Shown here: positions 44,575 to 53,957 of the stretch, in pieces
Position numbering within the stretch: the stretch's first letter is position 1
Layout of the letters: each line of letters starts with the position of its first letter
Assembly: GCA_002377695.1 (NCBI GenBank)
Contig: DFQH01000007.1
Span: 118,956 to 182,955 of the forward strand
Direction of reading: 5' to 3'
DNA from: Citromicrobium sp. UBA3494
GTDB taxonomy: Bacteria; Pseudomonadota; Alphaproteobacteria; Sphingomonadales; Sphingomonadaceae
DNA length: 64,000 nucleotides
Notes under the pieces: model-generated
Told to the model about the DNA's origin: nothing
Databases searched by the model: none
What the model saw: only the letters and a program-made list of their open reading frames with translations
Translations under genes and position numbers: made by a program

Positions 44575-45558
44575 ATGCCAGTGGATACCGCCGCCAAGTT
44601 CGATCGCCGCGCCATTCCCGCCGCTGCGGTTGAGCGACACTGGGAGGCAGCAGACGGCACCAGGCTGAGGCGGATCGACTGGCAGCCCCAGGGGAGAGAC
44701 GACGGCGCGGACGAGCCGCCGCGCGGGTCCATCCTGTTTCTCCCGGGGCGTGGCGACCACTACGAGAAGTATCTCGAAACGCTGGACCAATGGTCGCGCG
44801 AGGGCTGGTACGTCACGGCGAGCGACTGGCGCGGGCAGGGCACCTCGAAGCGGTTGGGGCGCGATCCGCATACCGGCCACATCGAGGATTTCGGCATCTG
44901 GACCCGCGATCTGTCGAGCCTGTGGGACACGTGGCAGGCCGAAACGCCGGGGCCGCATGTCCTGATCGGCCATTCGATGGGTGGGCATCTGGTGCTTCGC
45001 GCTCTGGTGGAAAAGCGGGTCGATCCCGATGCGGTGGTGCTTTCGGCACCGATGCTCGGCCTGGTGGGCACACCCGGGCCGCTGTGGCTGCTCGGCCCGC
45101 TTTCCAAGGGTATCGCACGGCTGGGCGATCCCCGCCGTCCCGCCTGGAAATCGAGCGAGAAGCCCGGCGCGCTGCCCGAAGATCGCGGCGCGCTGCTGAC
45201 GCACGATCCCGACCGCTATGCAGACGAGCTGTGGTGGCGCGACGAACGGCCCGAGGTGGCCATGGGTCCGGCCAGCTGGGGCTGGGTCGCCGCCGCCATT
45301 GAATCGATGCGCACGATCGAGGCGAAGGGCGCGCTGGAGACGGTCGAGACGCCGGTGCTTCTGTTCGGTACCACCAATGATCAGCTGGTGGCATGGAACG
45401 CTATCGAGCGCGCAGGCCAACGGCTTCCCTATGGCGAGGTGCTGGAATTCGGTGATGAAGCGCATCATGAGATTTTCCGCGAGGCCGACCGCGTGCGCAC
45501 CCGCGCGATGGACGGAATTGCCGACTTCCTCGATCGCAAAGCGCTGCGAAACACCTAG
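44575..45558 (+). CDS. Alpha/beta hydrolase, lysophospholipase-like (Hydrolase_4)
   Basis: 327 residues without signal peptide. The nucleophile is Ser134 in HVLIGHSMGGHLVLRAL. Typical blocks are ILFLPGRGDHYEKYLETL, TASDWRGQGTSKRLGRDPHT and, near the end, LLFGTTNDQLVAWNAIERA with the acid residue and EFGDEAHHEIFREAD with the His. The layout is that of PldB/monoacylglycerol lipase-type hydrolases. The substrate is probably a lysolipid or ester; this is inference. The next gene starts 9 bases later, so they may share a transcript. Confidence 0.85.
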   Translation: MPVDTAAKFDRRAIPAAAVERHWEAADGTRLRRIDWQPQGRDDGADEPPRGSILFLPGRGDHYEKYLETLDQWSREGWYVTASDWRGQGTSKRLGRDPHTGHIEDFGIWTRDLSSLWDTWQAETPGPHVLIGHSMGGHLVLRALVEKRVDPDAVVLSAPMLGLVGTPGPLWLLGPLSKGIARLGDPRRPAWKSSEKPGALPEDRGALLTHDPDRYADELWWRDERPEVAMGPASWGWVAAAIESMRTIEAKGALETVETPVLLFGTTNDQLVAWNAIERAGQRLPYGEVLEFGDEAHHEIFREADRVRTRAMDGIADFLDRKALRNT

Positions 45559-45567
45559 CTTGCAGCA

Positions 45568-46665
45568 ATGCCGGATTACGACCTAGCGATCATCGGCGCC
45601 GGAATGGCAGGCGCGAGCCTTGCGGCCGAGGTGGGCGGGCACCTGCGTGTGCTCCTGCTCGAAGCGGAGGACATGCCGGGTTATCATACCACCGGGCGTT
45701 CTGCGGCTTTCTGGGAGGAATGCTACGGCGGTCCCGAAATCGTGCCGCTGAGCCGCGCGTCGGAGGGTTACTTGCGCGATGGCGGTTTCCTGAGCCAGCG
45801 CGGGGCACTCTATATCGGGCGCAGCGAAGATAGCGCGAAACTCGATGCGTTCGAGGCACGGTTCGCAGATAGCGGCGCGCGGTTCGAGCGCTTGCCCTCC
45901 GCCGCCGCGCAGGCCCATGTGCCCAGCCTTCGCGAGGAATGGAGCGAGGCGATCTGGCAGCCGCATTGTGCGGACATCGATGTCGCCGGGCTCCACCAGC
46001 ATTACCTGAAGGCCGCCAGCGCCGCCGGTGTGGAACTGGTCACGCGCGCACGGATCGAGAGCATCGATGGTGAGGGAGGCGGCTGGCGGTTGCGCTCCGC
46101 CGACGGCCGCGAATGGCGCGTTGGCGCGATTGCCAATGCATCGGGGGCCTGGGCGGACGACATCGCGAAGCTGGCCGGGGCCCGCCCGCTCTCCATCCAG
46201 CCGCTCCAGCGAACCATGCTGCAGGTCCGCGCCGATCCACCCCTGCCGCGCACCGGGCCGCTGACGCTCGACATATCGGGCGCGTTCTATTTCAAGCCGG
46301 AAAGCGCGAACGCAATGTGGTTCAGCCCGCACGACGAGACGCCCGTCCCGCCGTCCGACGCCGCACCCGAGGAACTGGCGGTGGCACAAGCGCTCGACAT
46401 CTTCGCACAGGTGCTCGACGCCGAACCGGTCAAGCTGGAACGGACCTGGGCAGGCCTGAGGAGCTTTGCGCCCGATCGCAAGCCGGTGATCGGGTGGGAT
46501 GCCCGCGTGCCCGGCTTCTTCTGGTTCGCCGGGCAGGGCGGCTTCGGCATACAGACCGCGCCCGCTGCCGCGCGGCTTGCCGGACAAGTGCTGCGCGATG
46601 CTCAGCGCGACGAGATGACCCGACGGCTCGACGCAGAGGCGTTTTCTCCCGCCCGCTTCGGGTAG
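45568..46665 (+). CDS. FAD-dependent amino-acid oxidoreductase (DAO family)
   Basis: 365 residues. The dinucleotide-binding motif is DLAIIGAGMAGASLAAEVG at the start. DAO family blocks are MPGYHTTGRSAAFWEECYGG, the substrate-domain part and the C-terminal VIGWDARVPGFFWFAGQGGF and GIQTAPAAARLAGQVL with the Gly-rich FAD contact. D-amino acid or glycine oxidase/D-arginine dehydrogenase-like activity is the family expectation. The exact substrate is unknown. It is downstream of the alpha/beta hydrolase gene with a 9-base gap. Confidence 0.83.
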   Translation: MPDYDLAIIGAGMAGASLAAEVGGHLRVLLLEAEDMPGYHTTGRSAAFWEECYGGPEIVPLSRASEGYLRDGGFLSQRGALYIGRSEDSAKLDAFEARFADSGARFERLPSAAAQAHVPSLREEWSEAIWQPHCADIDVAGLHQHYLKAASAAGVELVTRARIESIDGEGGGWRLRSADGREWRVGAIANASGAWADDIAKLAGARPLSIQPLQRTMLQVRADPPLPRTGPLTLDISGAFYFKPESANAMWFSPHDETPVPPSDAAPEELAVAQALDIFAQVLDAEPVKLERTWAGLRSFAPDRKPVIGWDARVPGFFWFAGQGGFGIQTAPAAARLAGQVLRDAQRDEMTRRLDAEAFSPARFG

Positions 46666-46724
46666 AGCCCGGCGGCCCGATTTGGTAGCTTGCCACTCCA
46701 ACACCAACCGAAGGGGACTGCTGA

Positions 46725-46901
46725 ATGGCTCACACTTTCGAAATCTACCGCGACAAGGCCGACGAGTATCGGGTCCGCTTCAAGTACAATTCCGAGATCA
46801 TGTTCTCGACCGAAGGCTATTCCAGCAAGGCCAGCGCGCAGAATGCGATCGATTCGATCAAGTCGAACGGTCCCTCGGCCGAGGTTGTCGACAACAGCTA
46901 G
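46725..46901 (+). CDS. YegP/DUF1508 family small protein
   Basis: 58 residues, too short for a 60-residue cut-off. It begins MAHTFEIYRDKADEYRVRFK and continues YNSEIMFSTEGYSSKASAQN, AIDSIKSNGPSAEVVDNS. This is the single-repeat YegP/DUF1508 pattern (FEIYKDKAGEYRFRLK-type, with GYSSKASAQNAI). The family is widespread and of unknown function; E. coli YegP has two such repeats. A ribosome site AAGGGGA lies upstream. Confidence is high because the whole domain is present. Confidence 0.88.
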   Translation: MAHTFEIYRDKADEYRVRFKYNSEIMFSTEGYSSKASAQNAIDSIKSNGPSAEVVDNS

Positions 46902-46911
46902 CCTTCGGTAG

Positions 46912-47346
46912 CTAGCGGATGCTGTCGGCGGCGTCGCTGGCAAGCCTGTCCGCCCGCTCGTTCTCGGCGTGCCCCGAATGGCCTTTCACCCAGTGCCAGG
47001 TCACCCGGTGGCGGGCGTTCAGATCGGCCAGCTGGCGCCACAGGTCCTCGTTTTTCACCGGCTGCTTGCTCGCGGTTTTCCAGCCGCGTTTCTGCCAGCC
47101 GGGGAGCCACTTCGTGATCCCGTCGATCAGGTATTTGCTGTCGGTGTAGAGATCGACCGTGCAGGCGCGCTTGAGCGCCGACAGCCCCTCTATCGCGGCG
47201 GTCATCTCCATCCGGTTGTTGGTGGTATTGCCTTCGGCGCCCGACAATTCCTTCTCGGTATTGCCCCTGCGCAGCAGGACACCCCAGCCGCCCGGGCCGG
47301 GATTGCCCTTGCAGGCCCCGTCGGTAAAAATCTGTACGTCGCTCAT
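46912..47346 (-). CDS. rnhA: Ribonuclease HI
   Basis: 144 residues from ATG 47346. The DEDD catalytic set is visible: Asp9 ([19 protein letters not shown]), Glu47 ([13 protein letters not shown]), Asp69 ([12 protein letters not shown]) and Asp133 ([17 protein letters not shown]). It removes the RNA strand of RNA-DNA hybrids. Longer readings upstream (to 47628) run across the thrB gene in another frame and were rejected. It lies 11 bases after thrB. Confidence 0.95.
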   Translation of the reverse strand: MSDVQIFTDGACKGNPGPGGWGVLLRRGNTEKELSGAEGNTTNNRMEMTAAIEGLSALKRACTVDLYTDSKYLIDGITKWLPGWQKRGWKTASKQPVKNEDLWRQLADLNARHRVTWHWVKGHSGHAENERADRLASDAADSIR

Positions 47347-47357
47347 GAAATGCCCAT

Positions 47358-48329
47358 CTAGGTCCGGAACGCGGCTTCGCCCTGCTCCCGGTAGAATGCA
47401 AGCCTGCGCACGAACTGCATCGGGTCCTTGCGGCGCACCAGCCCGTCGGCGGGCGTGGCGAACCAGTCTTCCACCCGGGTGGCCACGAAGCGCAGGCACG
47501 CGGCCTGTGCAAGGATCGGCAGCGCCTGTCGCTCGGCTGGAGAGAGCGCGCGCGATGCTTCGTAACCCTGCATCAGTGCCGTACCGATCTGCGGGCGGAA
47601 GACATTGTCTTTCGCGGTGAAGCTCCACGCGGCATGCGTCACCGCCAGATCGAAGGCGAGCATCCCGGTGCAGGCGAAATAGAAATCGATCAGCCCCGTC
47701 ACAGCGCCATCAACGATCAGCACGTTGTCGGGGAAAAGATCGGCGTGAATAATGCCCTCGGGCAGGTCGGACGGCCAGCGTTCGAGCAGCTGGGCACCGC
47801 AATCGGGCAGGGTGCGCGCGAGATCCGGATCAATCTCGTCGAACCGGTCCGCATGGGCGCGCAGCATTTCGATACAGGTCGACAGCGGCAGCGAAGAGCG
47901 CCGCTTGCCCGGGAAATCCTGGGTCGCCTGATGTAGTTGCGCCAAGGCGCCTCCGACGGCCCGGGCCTCGACTGGCGAGGGCTCGTCGATGGAAATCCCC
48001 GGTAGAAATTCGATCAGCGCCGCCGGCTTTCCGCGAATGGTAATCATCCGCGCATCGTCGCGCGTGTGGATCGTGCGCGGCACCGGCTGGCCGCGCGCGG
48101 ACAGGTGATCGAGCAGGGAGAGGAAAAAGGGCAGTTCCTCCGCCTCGGTCCGCGCTTCGAACACGGTCAAGATGAAATGCCGGGCGGCATTATCCTGTAC
48201 GGTTTCCACCAGCCAGTTGCTGTTGGAAACGCCTTCCGCAATGCCCTTGGCCGAACGCAGGCTGCCTACGTCGTAGGCCGACAGGATCTCCGCGATCTCG
48301 GAGGAGCTGAGGTGGGTATAGACCGCCAT
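47358..48329 (-). CDS. thrB: Homoserine kinase, aminoglycoside phosphotransferase-like type
   Basis: 323 residues from ATG 48329 ([20 protein letters not shown]). The APH-fold catalytic loop is [16 protein letters not shown], followed by [20 protein letters not shown]. This is the ThrB type of alpha-proteobacteria, unlike the GHMP kinase ThrB of E. coli. It phosphorylates homoserine on the way to threonine. It is placed in the ispH-thrB-rnhA string that is conserved in many alpha-proteobacteria. An extension to 48521 has no similarity. Confidence 0.92.
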   Translation of the reverse strand: MAVYTHLSSSEIAEILSAYDVGSLRSAKGIAEGVSNSNWLVETVQDNAARHFILTVFEARTEAEELPFFLSLLDHLSARGQPVPRTIHTRDDARMITIRGKPAALIEFLPGISIDEPSPVEARAVGGALAQLHQATQDFPGKRRSSLPLSTCIEMLRAHADRFDEIDPDLARTLPDCGAQLLERWPSDLPEGIIHADLFPDNVLIVDGAVTGLIDFYFACTGMLAFDLAVTHAAWSFTAKDNVFRPQIGTALMQGYEASRALSPAERQALPILAQAACLRFVATRVEDWFATPADGLVRRKDPMQFVRRLAFYREQGEAAFRT

Positions 48330-48349
48330 GGCCGGGTCCTCCGGCGGGC

Positions 48350-49336
48350 CTAGTCGGCCAGCTGGCGCGGCAGCTTGAAGGTCATCTTCTCTTCGGTGAC
48401 GAGGATCGGGCGTTCCTCGATGGTGCGCCACTCGGCCAGCTTGTCGACGACTTCGCGCACCAGCATCTCGGGCGCCGAAGCCCCGGCCGTCAGCCCGACC
48501 GTGCCGACTCCTTCCAGCCATTCAGGCTGTATCTCGCTGGCGCGCTGGATCAGCTTCGCGGTGGTGCCGCAGCGCTCTGCCACCTCGACCAGCCGCAGCG
48601 AGTTGGACGAATTGGGCGCGCCGATCACCAGCACCAGATCGCTGCCGGGCGCGAGTTCCTTGACCGCGGCCTGCCGGTTGGAGGTCGCGTAGCAGATGTC
48701 TTCCGCCTTCGGCCCCACGATCTGCGGATAGCGGGCTTCGAGCGCCTCGATGATGTGATGCGTGTCGTCGACCGAAAGCGTGGTCTGGGTGAGGAAGGAC
48801 AGCTCCTCATCCTCGGTGAAGGGCAGCGTTGCCACGTCCTCCACCGTTTCCACCAGGGTCATGCGGCCCTCTGGCACCTGGCCCATGGTGCCGATCACCT
48901 CCGGGTGGCCTTCATGGCCGATGAAGATGATGTGGCGATCCTTTTCCAGCTGGCGCTCCGCCTGGCGGTGCACCTTGCTGACCAGCGGGCACGTCGCATC
49001 GACATACATCAGCTTGCGCCGTTCCGCCTCGGCGGGCACGGATTTGGGTACGCCGTGCGCGCTGAAGACGACCGGCGCATCGTCGGGCACCTCGTCCAGC
49101 TCTTCGACGAAGATGGCGCCCTTTTCCTTCAGGCTGTCCACCACGAAGCGGTTGTGCACGATCTCGTGCCGGACATAGACCGGCTTGCCGTATTTCTCGA
49201 GAGCGCGCTCCACGATCTCGATCGCACGGTCCACACCGGCGCAAAACCCGCGCGGCGCGGCGATCAGGATGGTCAGGCCCGGGCGATCCGACTTTGCGTC
49301 GGTGGCCGGATGCGTGGCGGGAAAGGCGGCGTTCAT
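48350..49336 (-). CDS. ispH: 4-hydroxy-3-methylbut-2-enyl diphosphate reductase
   Basis: 328 residues. The three cluster-binding Cys are in [17 protein letters not shown] (Cys32), [14 protein letters not shown] and [16 protein letters not shown]. The motif [20 protein letters not shown] binds the diphosphate. IspH is the last enzyme of the MEP isoprenoid pathway, making IPP and DMAPP with a 4Fe-4S cluster. It is upstream of thrB with a 20-base gap, on the same strand. Confidence 0.96.
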   Translation of the reverse strand: MNAAFPATHPATDAKSDRPGLTILIAAPRGFCAGVDRAIEIVERALEKYGKPVYVRHEIVHNRFVVDSLKEKGAIFVEELDEVPDDAPVVFSAHGVPKSVPAEAERRKLMYVDATCPLVSKVHRQAERQLEKDRHIIFIGHEGHPEVIGTMGQVPEGRMTLVETVEDVATLPFTEDEELSFLTQTTLSVDDTHHIIEALEARYPQIVGPKAEDICYATSNRQAAVKELAPGSDLVLVIGAPNSSNSLRLVEVAERCGTTAKLIQRASEIQPEWLEGVGTVGLTAGASAPEMLVREVVDKLAEWRTIEERPILVTEEKMTFKLPRQLAD

Positions 49337-49421
49337 GCGCCTCTATCTAGCCATTATGCTCGCGCGCCGCTAGGTGGCCGGAGCGAGTTTGACGAGAAGA
49401 CCGATCAGGGAAAGACCGAAG

Positions 49422-50072
49422 ATGCATTCTGCCGCCCGCTTCCTCCTGCCTGCCGCTGCCGGGCTGACCCTTGCCGCATGTTCCAGCGAGGGGGATCTCG
49501 TGGTGAACCAGGGTGTGGGTGTGACGGCTCTGCGCAGCCTGTGCCCCGCAGTCGGCGTCCCGGACTATACCGGCGATATTACCACCTTCCGGTCTCCCAA
49601 CAGCCGCCTCGCCAGCGATCTCGATATAGAGGCGACAATCACCAATGTTCGAACCACCTGCGACGAGCAGGCCGATCGGATCTACACCAACGCCACGTTC
49701 GATGTTTATGCAAGCCGCGCCGATACGCGCGGCGCCCGCACGGTCGAACTGCCGTATTTCGCGGTCGTGCTGCGCGGCGGCAGCTCCGTCGTCACCAAGC
49801 GCGTCGGGACGGTCAGCGTGACCTTTGCCGACGGTCAGGACCGCGCAGTGGGCCAGGGGCAGGCGGGTGCCTTCATCAACCGCGCCGATGCGACCCTGCC
49901 CGAGGACGTGCGCGACCGCATCACCCGCAAGCGCACGGCCGGCGATGCCGACGCCGCGCTCGATCCGCTGGCGGACCCGCAGGTGCGTGCGGCAGTGCAA
50001 GCCGCGAGCTTCGAACTGCTGGTCGGCTTCCAGCTGTCCGAAGAGCAGCTGGCCTACAACGCCACCCGCTGA
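49422..50072 (+). CDS. Lipoprotein of unknown function
   Basis: 216 residues from ATG 49422 (MHSAARFLLPAAAGLTLAAC). The lipobox LAAC gives a lipidated Cys at about residue 20. The mature part is beta-rich, with a second and third Cys (RSLCPAVGVPDYTGD and TTCDEQADRIYTN) that may bond. The C-terminus has RITRKRTAGDADAALDPLAD. I recognise no family by name; similar lipoproteins stand upstream of argS in related genomes in my recollection. An outer-membrane/periplasmic location is supported. Confidence 0.7.
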   Translation: MHSAARFLLPAAAGLTLAACSSEGDLVVNQGVGVTALRSLCPAVGVPDYTGDITTFRSPNSRLASDLDIEATITNVRTTCDEQADRIYTNATFDVYASRADTRGARTVELPYFAVVLRGGSSVVTKRVGTVSVTFADGQDRAVGQGQAGAFINRADATLPEDVRDRITRKRTAGDADAALDPLADPQVRAAVQAASFELLVGFQLSEEQLAYNATR

Positions 50073-50141
50073 TCGCGTGAATGGGGTGCGGGCGGGCGCG
50101 AAGCCTTGCTCGCGCCGCCAAACCGGCTAAGCGGGCGCGCC

Positions 50142-51902
50142 ATGGCCCAGACGAAAACCCCCGATACCCAGACGATCTACGCCGCCTATGCCGAGCGGAT
50201 CGATGCCGTACTCTCCGCGCTAGAGATGGAGGGCACGCTCCCGCCCGGCGTTTCGCGCGCCAATGTCGCCGTGGAGCCTCCGCGCGACCCCTCGCACGGC
50301 GATATCGCGACGAACGCCGCGATGGTGCTGGCCAAGCCCGCGAAAACCAATCCGCGCGCGCTGGCGGAGCAGATCGTCGAGCATCTCAATCGAGAGCCTG
50401 ATATCGAAGCCGCCGAAATTGCGGGGCCGGGTTTCATCAACCTGCGCATCGCGGATCGCGCCTGGGTAGAAGAAGTGCGCGCGATCGGCGCGCTGGGCGA
50501 AGGTTACGGACGCTCCGCGATGGGCGCGGGCAGCCGGGTGAACGTCGAATATGTCTCCGCCAATCCCACCGGCCCGATGCACATGGGCCACTGCCGCGGC
50601 GCGGTGGTGGGCGATGCGCTGGCGAGCCTGCTCGATGCGACGGGCCATCAGGTCACGCGCGAATATTACGTCAACGATGCGGGCGGGCAGGTCGATGTGC
50701 TCGCGCGCTCAGCCCATGTGCGGTACCGCGAAGCGCTGGGCGAAAGCGTGGGCGAGATTCCCGAAGGGCTCTATCCTGGCGACTATCTGATCCCTGTCGG
50801 CAAGGCGCTGGCCGAGGAATTCGGGGACAAATACGCCGCCGCACCGGAGAGCGAATGGCTGGCGCTGCTGCGCCCCCGCGGGGTCGCGGCAATGATGGAC
50901 CTGATTCGCGCCGATCTCGCCAAGCTGGGCATCGCGCACGACGTGTTTGCCTCCGAGGCCGAGTTGCAGGCGGCCGGCAAGCCCGCCGAGGCTGAGAAAT
51001 GGCTGCGCGAACAGGGCCTCGTCTACGACGGCGAGCTGGAGAAGCCCAAGGGCAAGACGCCCGACGACTGGGAGCCGGTCGAGCTGCCGCTGTTCCGCTC
51101 CACGCAGTTCGGCGACGATCAGGATCGCCCGATCAGGAAGTCGGACGGCAGCTGGACCTATTTCGGCGCCGATCTCGCCTATCACATGCAGAAGGCGGAG
51201 AATGCCGATGCGCTGATCGACATCTGGGGTGCCGACCATGCGGGCACGGTCAAGCGGATCAAGGCCGCTGTCGCCGCGCTCTCGCAAGGACAGGGCAAGC
51301 CGATCCCATTCGACGTCAAGCTGGTCCAGATGGTCCAGCTGATGCGCGATGGCGAGCCGGTGAAGATGTCCAAGCGTTCGGGTAATTTCGTGACGCTGGC
51401 GGATGTGGTGGACGAAGTCGGCAAGGATGTCGTTCGGTTCACCATGCTGACCCGCAAGCCCGAGGCGCAGATGGACTTCGACTTCGCCAAGGTGGTCGAG
51501 GCATCGAAGGATAACCCGGTCTTCTACGTGCAATACGCGCATGCGCGTATCCGCTCGACGATGCGCAAGGCGGCGGAGGAAAACCTCGCACCCTCGGACG
51601 AGGCGCTGGATGCGCTGGGGCCGGAGGATGTCGCGCTGGTCAAGCTCGCAGCGCAGTATCCGCGCGTGGTCGAAGCGGCGGCGCAGGCGCGCGAGCCGCA
51701 TCGCATCGCCTTCTATCTCTATGATCTTGCGGCGGCCTTCCACGCCTTCTGGAACGCGGGCAACGAAGATCCGGCAAAAAGGGTCATCCTGACACAGGAC
51801 CCCAAGCTTAGCGGTGCGAGACTTTATTTGGTCGCACAAATAGGTCAGGTTATCCGCAATGGACTGGGTCTCCTCGGGGTGGAGGCCGTCGAGGAGATGT
51901 AA
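50142..51902 (+). CDS. argS: Arginyl-tRNA synthetase
   Basis: 586 residues from ATG 50142. The class I motif HIGH appears as HMGH (NPTGPMHMGHCRGAVVGDAL), and the KMSKS motif as KMSKRSGNFVTL. The N-terminal ArgRS additional domain (DPSHGDIATNAAMVLAKPAK) and the C-terminal DALR anticodon-binding domain (FYVQYAHARIRSTMRKA and on) are typical. It charges tRNA-Arg. A SPOR gene begins two bases after its stop, so the two genes are co-transcribed. Confidence 0.97.
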   Translation: MAQTKTPDTQTIYAAYAERIDAVLSALEMEGTLPPGVSRANVAVEPPRDPSHGDIATNAAMVLAKPAKTNPRALAEQIVEHLNREPDIEAAEIAGPGFINLRIADRAWVEEVRAIGALGEGYGRSAMGAGSRVNVEYVSANPTGPMHMGHCRGAVVGDALASLLDATGHQVTREYYVNDAGGQVDVLARSAHVRYREALGESVGEIPEGLYPGDYLIPVGKALAEEFGDKYAAAPESEWLALLRPRGVAAMMDLIRADLAKLGIAHDVFASEAELQAAGKPAEAEKWLREQGLVYDGELEKPKGKTPDDWEPVELPLFRSTQFGDDQDRPIRKSDGSWTYFGADLAYHMQKAENADALIDIWGADHAGTVKRIKAAVAALSQGQGKPIPFDVKLVQMVQLMRDGEPVKMSKRSGNFVTLADVVDEVGKDVVRFTMLTRKPEAQMDFDFAKVVEASKDNPVFYVQYAHARIRSTMRKAAEENLAPSDEALDALGPEDVALVKLAAQYPRVVEAAAQAREPHRIAFYLYDLAAAFHAFWNAGNEDPAKRVILTQDPKLSGARLYLVAQIGQVIRNGLGLLGVEAVEEM

Positions 51903-51904
51903 GG

Positions 51905-52807
51905 ATGACCGATCGGGACGATCGCGAGGATGGGGGAAACGCTCCGGTCGAGGCGTCGGATAATGACTCCGCTACCACGGATGCCGACGTAGCCGGAACC
52001 GGTGAGGCCGAAGCAGCCGCCGAAGACGAGAGTGGCGATGCTGCTCCGGCGTTCGCGCTGGAGAGCGAGGCGGACGAGGGCGGAACGGTCGAGACTCACG
52101 ACGAAGCGGATGTGGCGGAGAGCGAAGATCCTGCCTACGACGCGGGCGATCTTGGCCTGGTGAGCGATGACGACGCGCTCCCGTGGCTCGAATCCTCCGA
52201 TTACGACGATATCGAGAGCGTCGACGCATGGCGCGTGACCGGTTTCGTGGTTCTGGGCCTGCTGGTGCTCGCCCTGGTGGTCGGCGGCATATGGTACTTC
52301 ACCAATCGGGATGGCGGTGGTGCGCCGGAAGCAGACGGTAGCACGATCGAGGCGCCCGATACGCCGTACAAGGAACGGCCCGATGACCCGGGTGGCAAGA
52401 CCTTCGAAGGCACCGGCGACATGGCCCCCGCCGTGGGCGAGGGGGAAAGCCGCGAGGGACGGCTGGCGGAAGGATCCGCGACGCCGGAGCCCATTGCCTC
52501 CGAACCCGCGAAGCAGGAAGAAGCCGCCGCGCCGACGCAGGATACGCCGAGCACGCCTGCGGCGAACGACAACCGTGTTGCGGTGCAGGTGGGCGCCTAT
52601 TTCGACAAGGCAGCAGCCGAAGAGGGATGGCGGCAGATCCGCAGCCGGACCGACGCGCTGTCCGGAGTCGAGTACCGCATCGTGCAGGGGCAGGCCGATA
52701 TCGGTACGGTGTACCGCCTTCAGGCGCTGCCGGGCGACATGGCGGCTGCGCGTCGTCTTGCCGCGGCGCTGGAAGCGGACGGGATCGCAGCGCAGATCAA
52801 GCGCTGA
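51905..52807 (+). CDS. SPOR-domain cell-envelope protein
   Basis: 300 residues. The acidic N-terminus (about 1-100) is cytoplasmic and low-complexity. It is followed by one membrane segment (about 112-134, GFVVLGLLVLALVVGGIWYF), a Pro/Glu/Ala-rich periplasmic linker and a C-terminal SPOR domain (about 225-300, NRVAVQVGAYFDKAAAEEGW, YRLQALPGDMAAARRLAAAL). SPOR domains bind denuded peptidoglycan at the division septum (FtsN-like layout). The next gene encodes NagZ, a cell-wall recycling enzyme, which supports an envelope role. The layout is that of many alpha-proteobacterial argS-nagZ operons. Confidence 0.88.
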   Translation: MTDRDDREDGGNAPVEASDNDSATTDADVAGTGEAEAAAEDESGDAAPAFALESEADEGGTVETHDEADVAESEDPAYDAGDLGLVSDDDALPWLESSDYDDIESVDAWRVTGFVVLGLLVLALVVGGIWYFTNRDGGGAPEADGSTIEAPDTPYKERPDDPGGKTFEGTGDMAPAVGEGESREGRLAEGSATPEPIASEPAKQEEAAAPTQDTPSTPAANDNRVAVQVGAYFDKAAAEEGWRQIRSRTDALSGVEYRIVQGQADIGTVYRLQALPGDMAAARRLAAALEADGIAAQIKR

Positions 52808-52934
52808 TGGATGAGGCCGGGCGGGCAGGGGCTCGTCCGGTTCCCTCCCGCCTCGCCCGGCCTCAGAGTTTCCACCATGGCGCACCCGCGCACGCTTGCG
52901 GCGAGCGCGCTTTCTTGCCAGCTTCCGAGCCATC

Positions 52935-53957
52935 ATGACCCCAGCAATCTTCGGCTGTTCCGGCCCCGAACTGACCGCCGACGAGCGGGCATTCTTCCGC
53001 GAAGCCGATCCTGCGGGCTACATCCTGTTCAAGCGCAATTGCGAAACGCCGGAGCAGCTGCGCCGCCTCACCGACAGTTTGCGCGAAATTCATGGGCGCG
53101 AGCATCTGCTGGTCTCGATCGATCAGGAAGGCGACCGTGTCGCCCGGCTCGGCCCGCCGGAATGGCGCAAGTGGCCGGCGCCCGCGCGGTTCGCCGAACT
53201 GTACGAGATCGCACCGGCTTCGGCGATCGAGGCGATGCGGCTGAACAGCGAGGCGATGGCCACCGAGCTGGCGAAGGCGGGCGTCACGGTCGATTTCCAC
53301 GCACCCTGTGATGTGGCCCGGCCCGAGACCGACGATGTGATCGGAGACCGCGCGCTGGGGACCGAGCCGATGCAGGTCGCCGCTCTGGGGCGCGCGATCC
53401 TAGATGGAATGGCGGCCGGCGGGGTGGTGGGCTGTCTCAAGCACATGCCCGGCCATGGGCGGGCCACATGCGATTCGCACAAGGCATTGCCCCGCGTCGA
53501 TGCCGGGGATGCCGAGCTCGCGGCGGATATCGCGCCCTTCGCCAGTCTGGCAGAACGCGCGGCCATCGGCATGACCGCGCATATCGTCTTCACCGAATGG
53601 GATGCCGATCGGCCCGCAACGCAGTCCGCATGGGTGGTGGAAAACATCATTCGCCAGCGGATCGGCTTTGCCGGCCTGCTGCTGACCGACGATATCGACA
53701 TGCAGGCGCTCGACGGATCGATCCCCGAACGTGCTGTCCGCTCGCTGGAGGCGGGCTGCGACCTCGTGCTCAACTGCTGGGGCAAGATGGACGATATGAG
53801 AGGCATTGTCGAAGCCTGTGGATCCATTCGGGAAGAGAGCGCGGCCCGGCTGGAGAATGCGCTTGCCAGCGTGTCGGTGCCCGCCGAACCCGCCGATATC
53901 GGGGCGCTGTGCGGCATGCGCGATGCGCTGTTTACCGCTGCCGGGCTGGAACCGTGA
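52935..53957 (+). CDS. nagZ: Beta-N-acetylhexosaminidase NagZ
   Basis: 340 residues from ATG 52935. The GH3 NagZ signature is KHMPGHGRATCDSHKALP (the His and Asp pair of the catalytic loop), and the nucleophile Asp lies in LLTDDIDMQALDGSIPERA. Early blocks YILFKRNCETPEQLRRLTDS and LVSIDQEGDRVARLGPPEW also fit. NagZ removes GlcNAc from anhydromuropeptides in the cytoplasm during wall recycling. Its stop overlaps the GTG start of scpA by four bases. Confidence 0.94.
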   Translation: MTPAIFGCSGPELTADERAFFREADPAGYILFKRNCETPEQLRRLTDSLREIHGREHLLVSIDQEGDRVARLGPPEWRKWPAPARFAELYEIAPASAIEAMRLNSEAMATELAKAGVTVDFHAPCDVARPETDDVIGDRALGTEPMQVAALGRAILDGMAAGGVVGCLKHMPGHGRATCDSHKALPRVDAGDAELAADIAPFASLAERAAIGMTAHIVFTEWDADRPATQSAWVVENIIRQRIGFAGLLLTDDIDMQALDGSIPERAVRSLEAGCDLVLNCWGKMDDMRGIVEACGSIREESAARLENALASVSVPAEPADIGALCGMRDALFTAAGLEP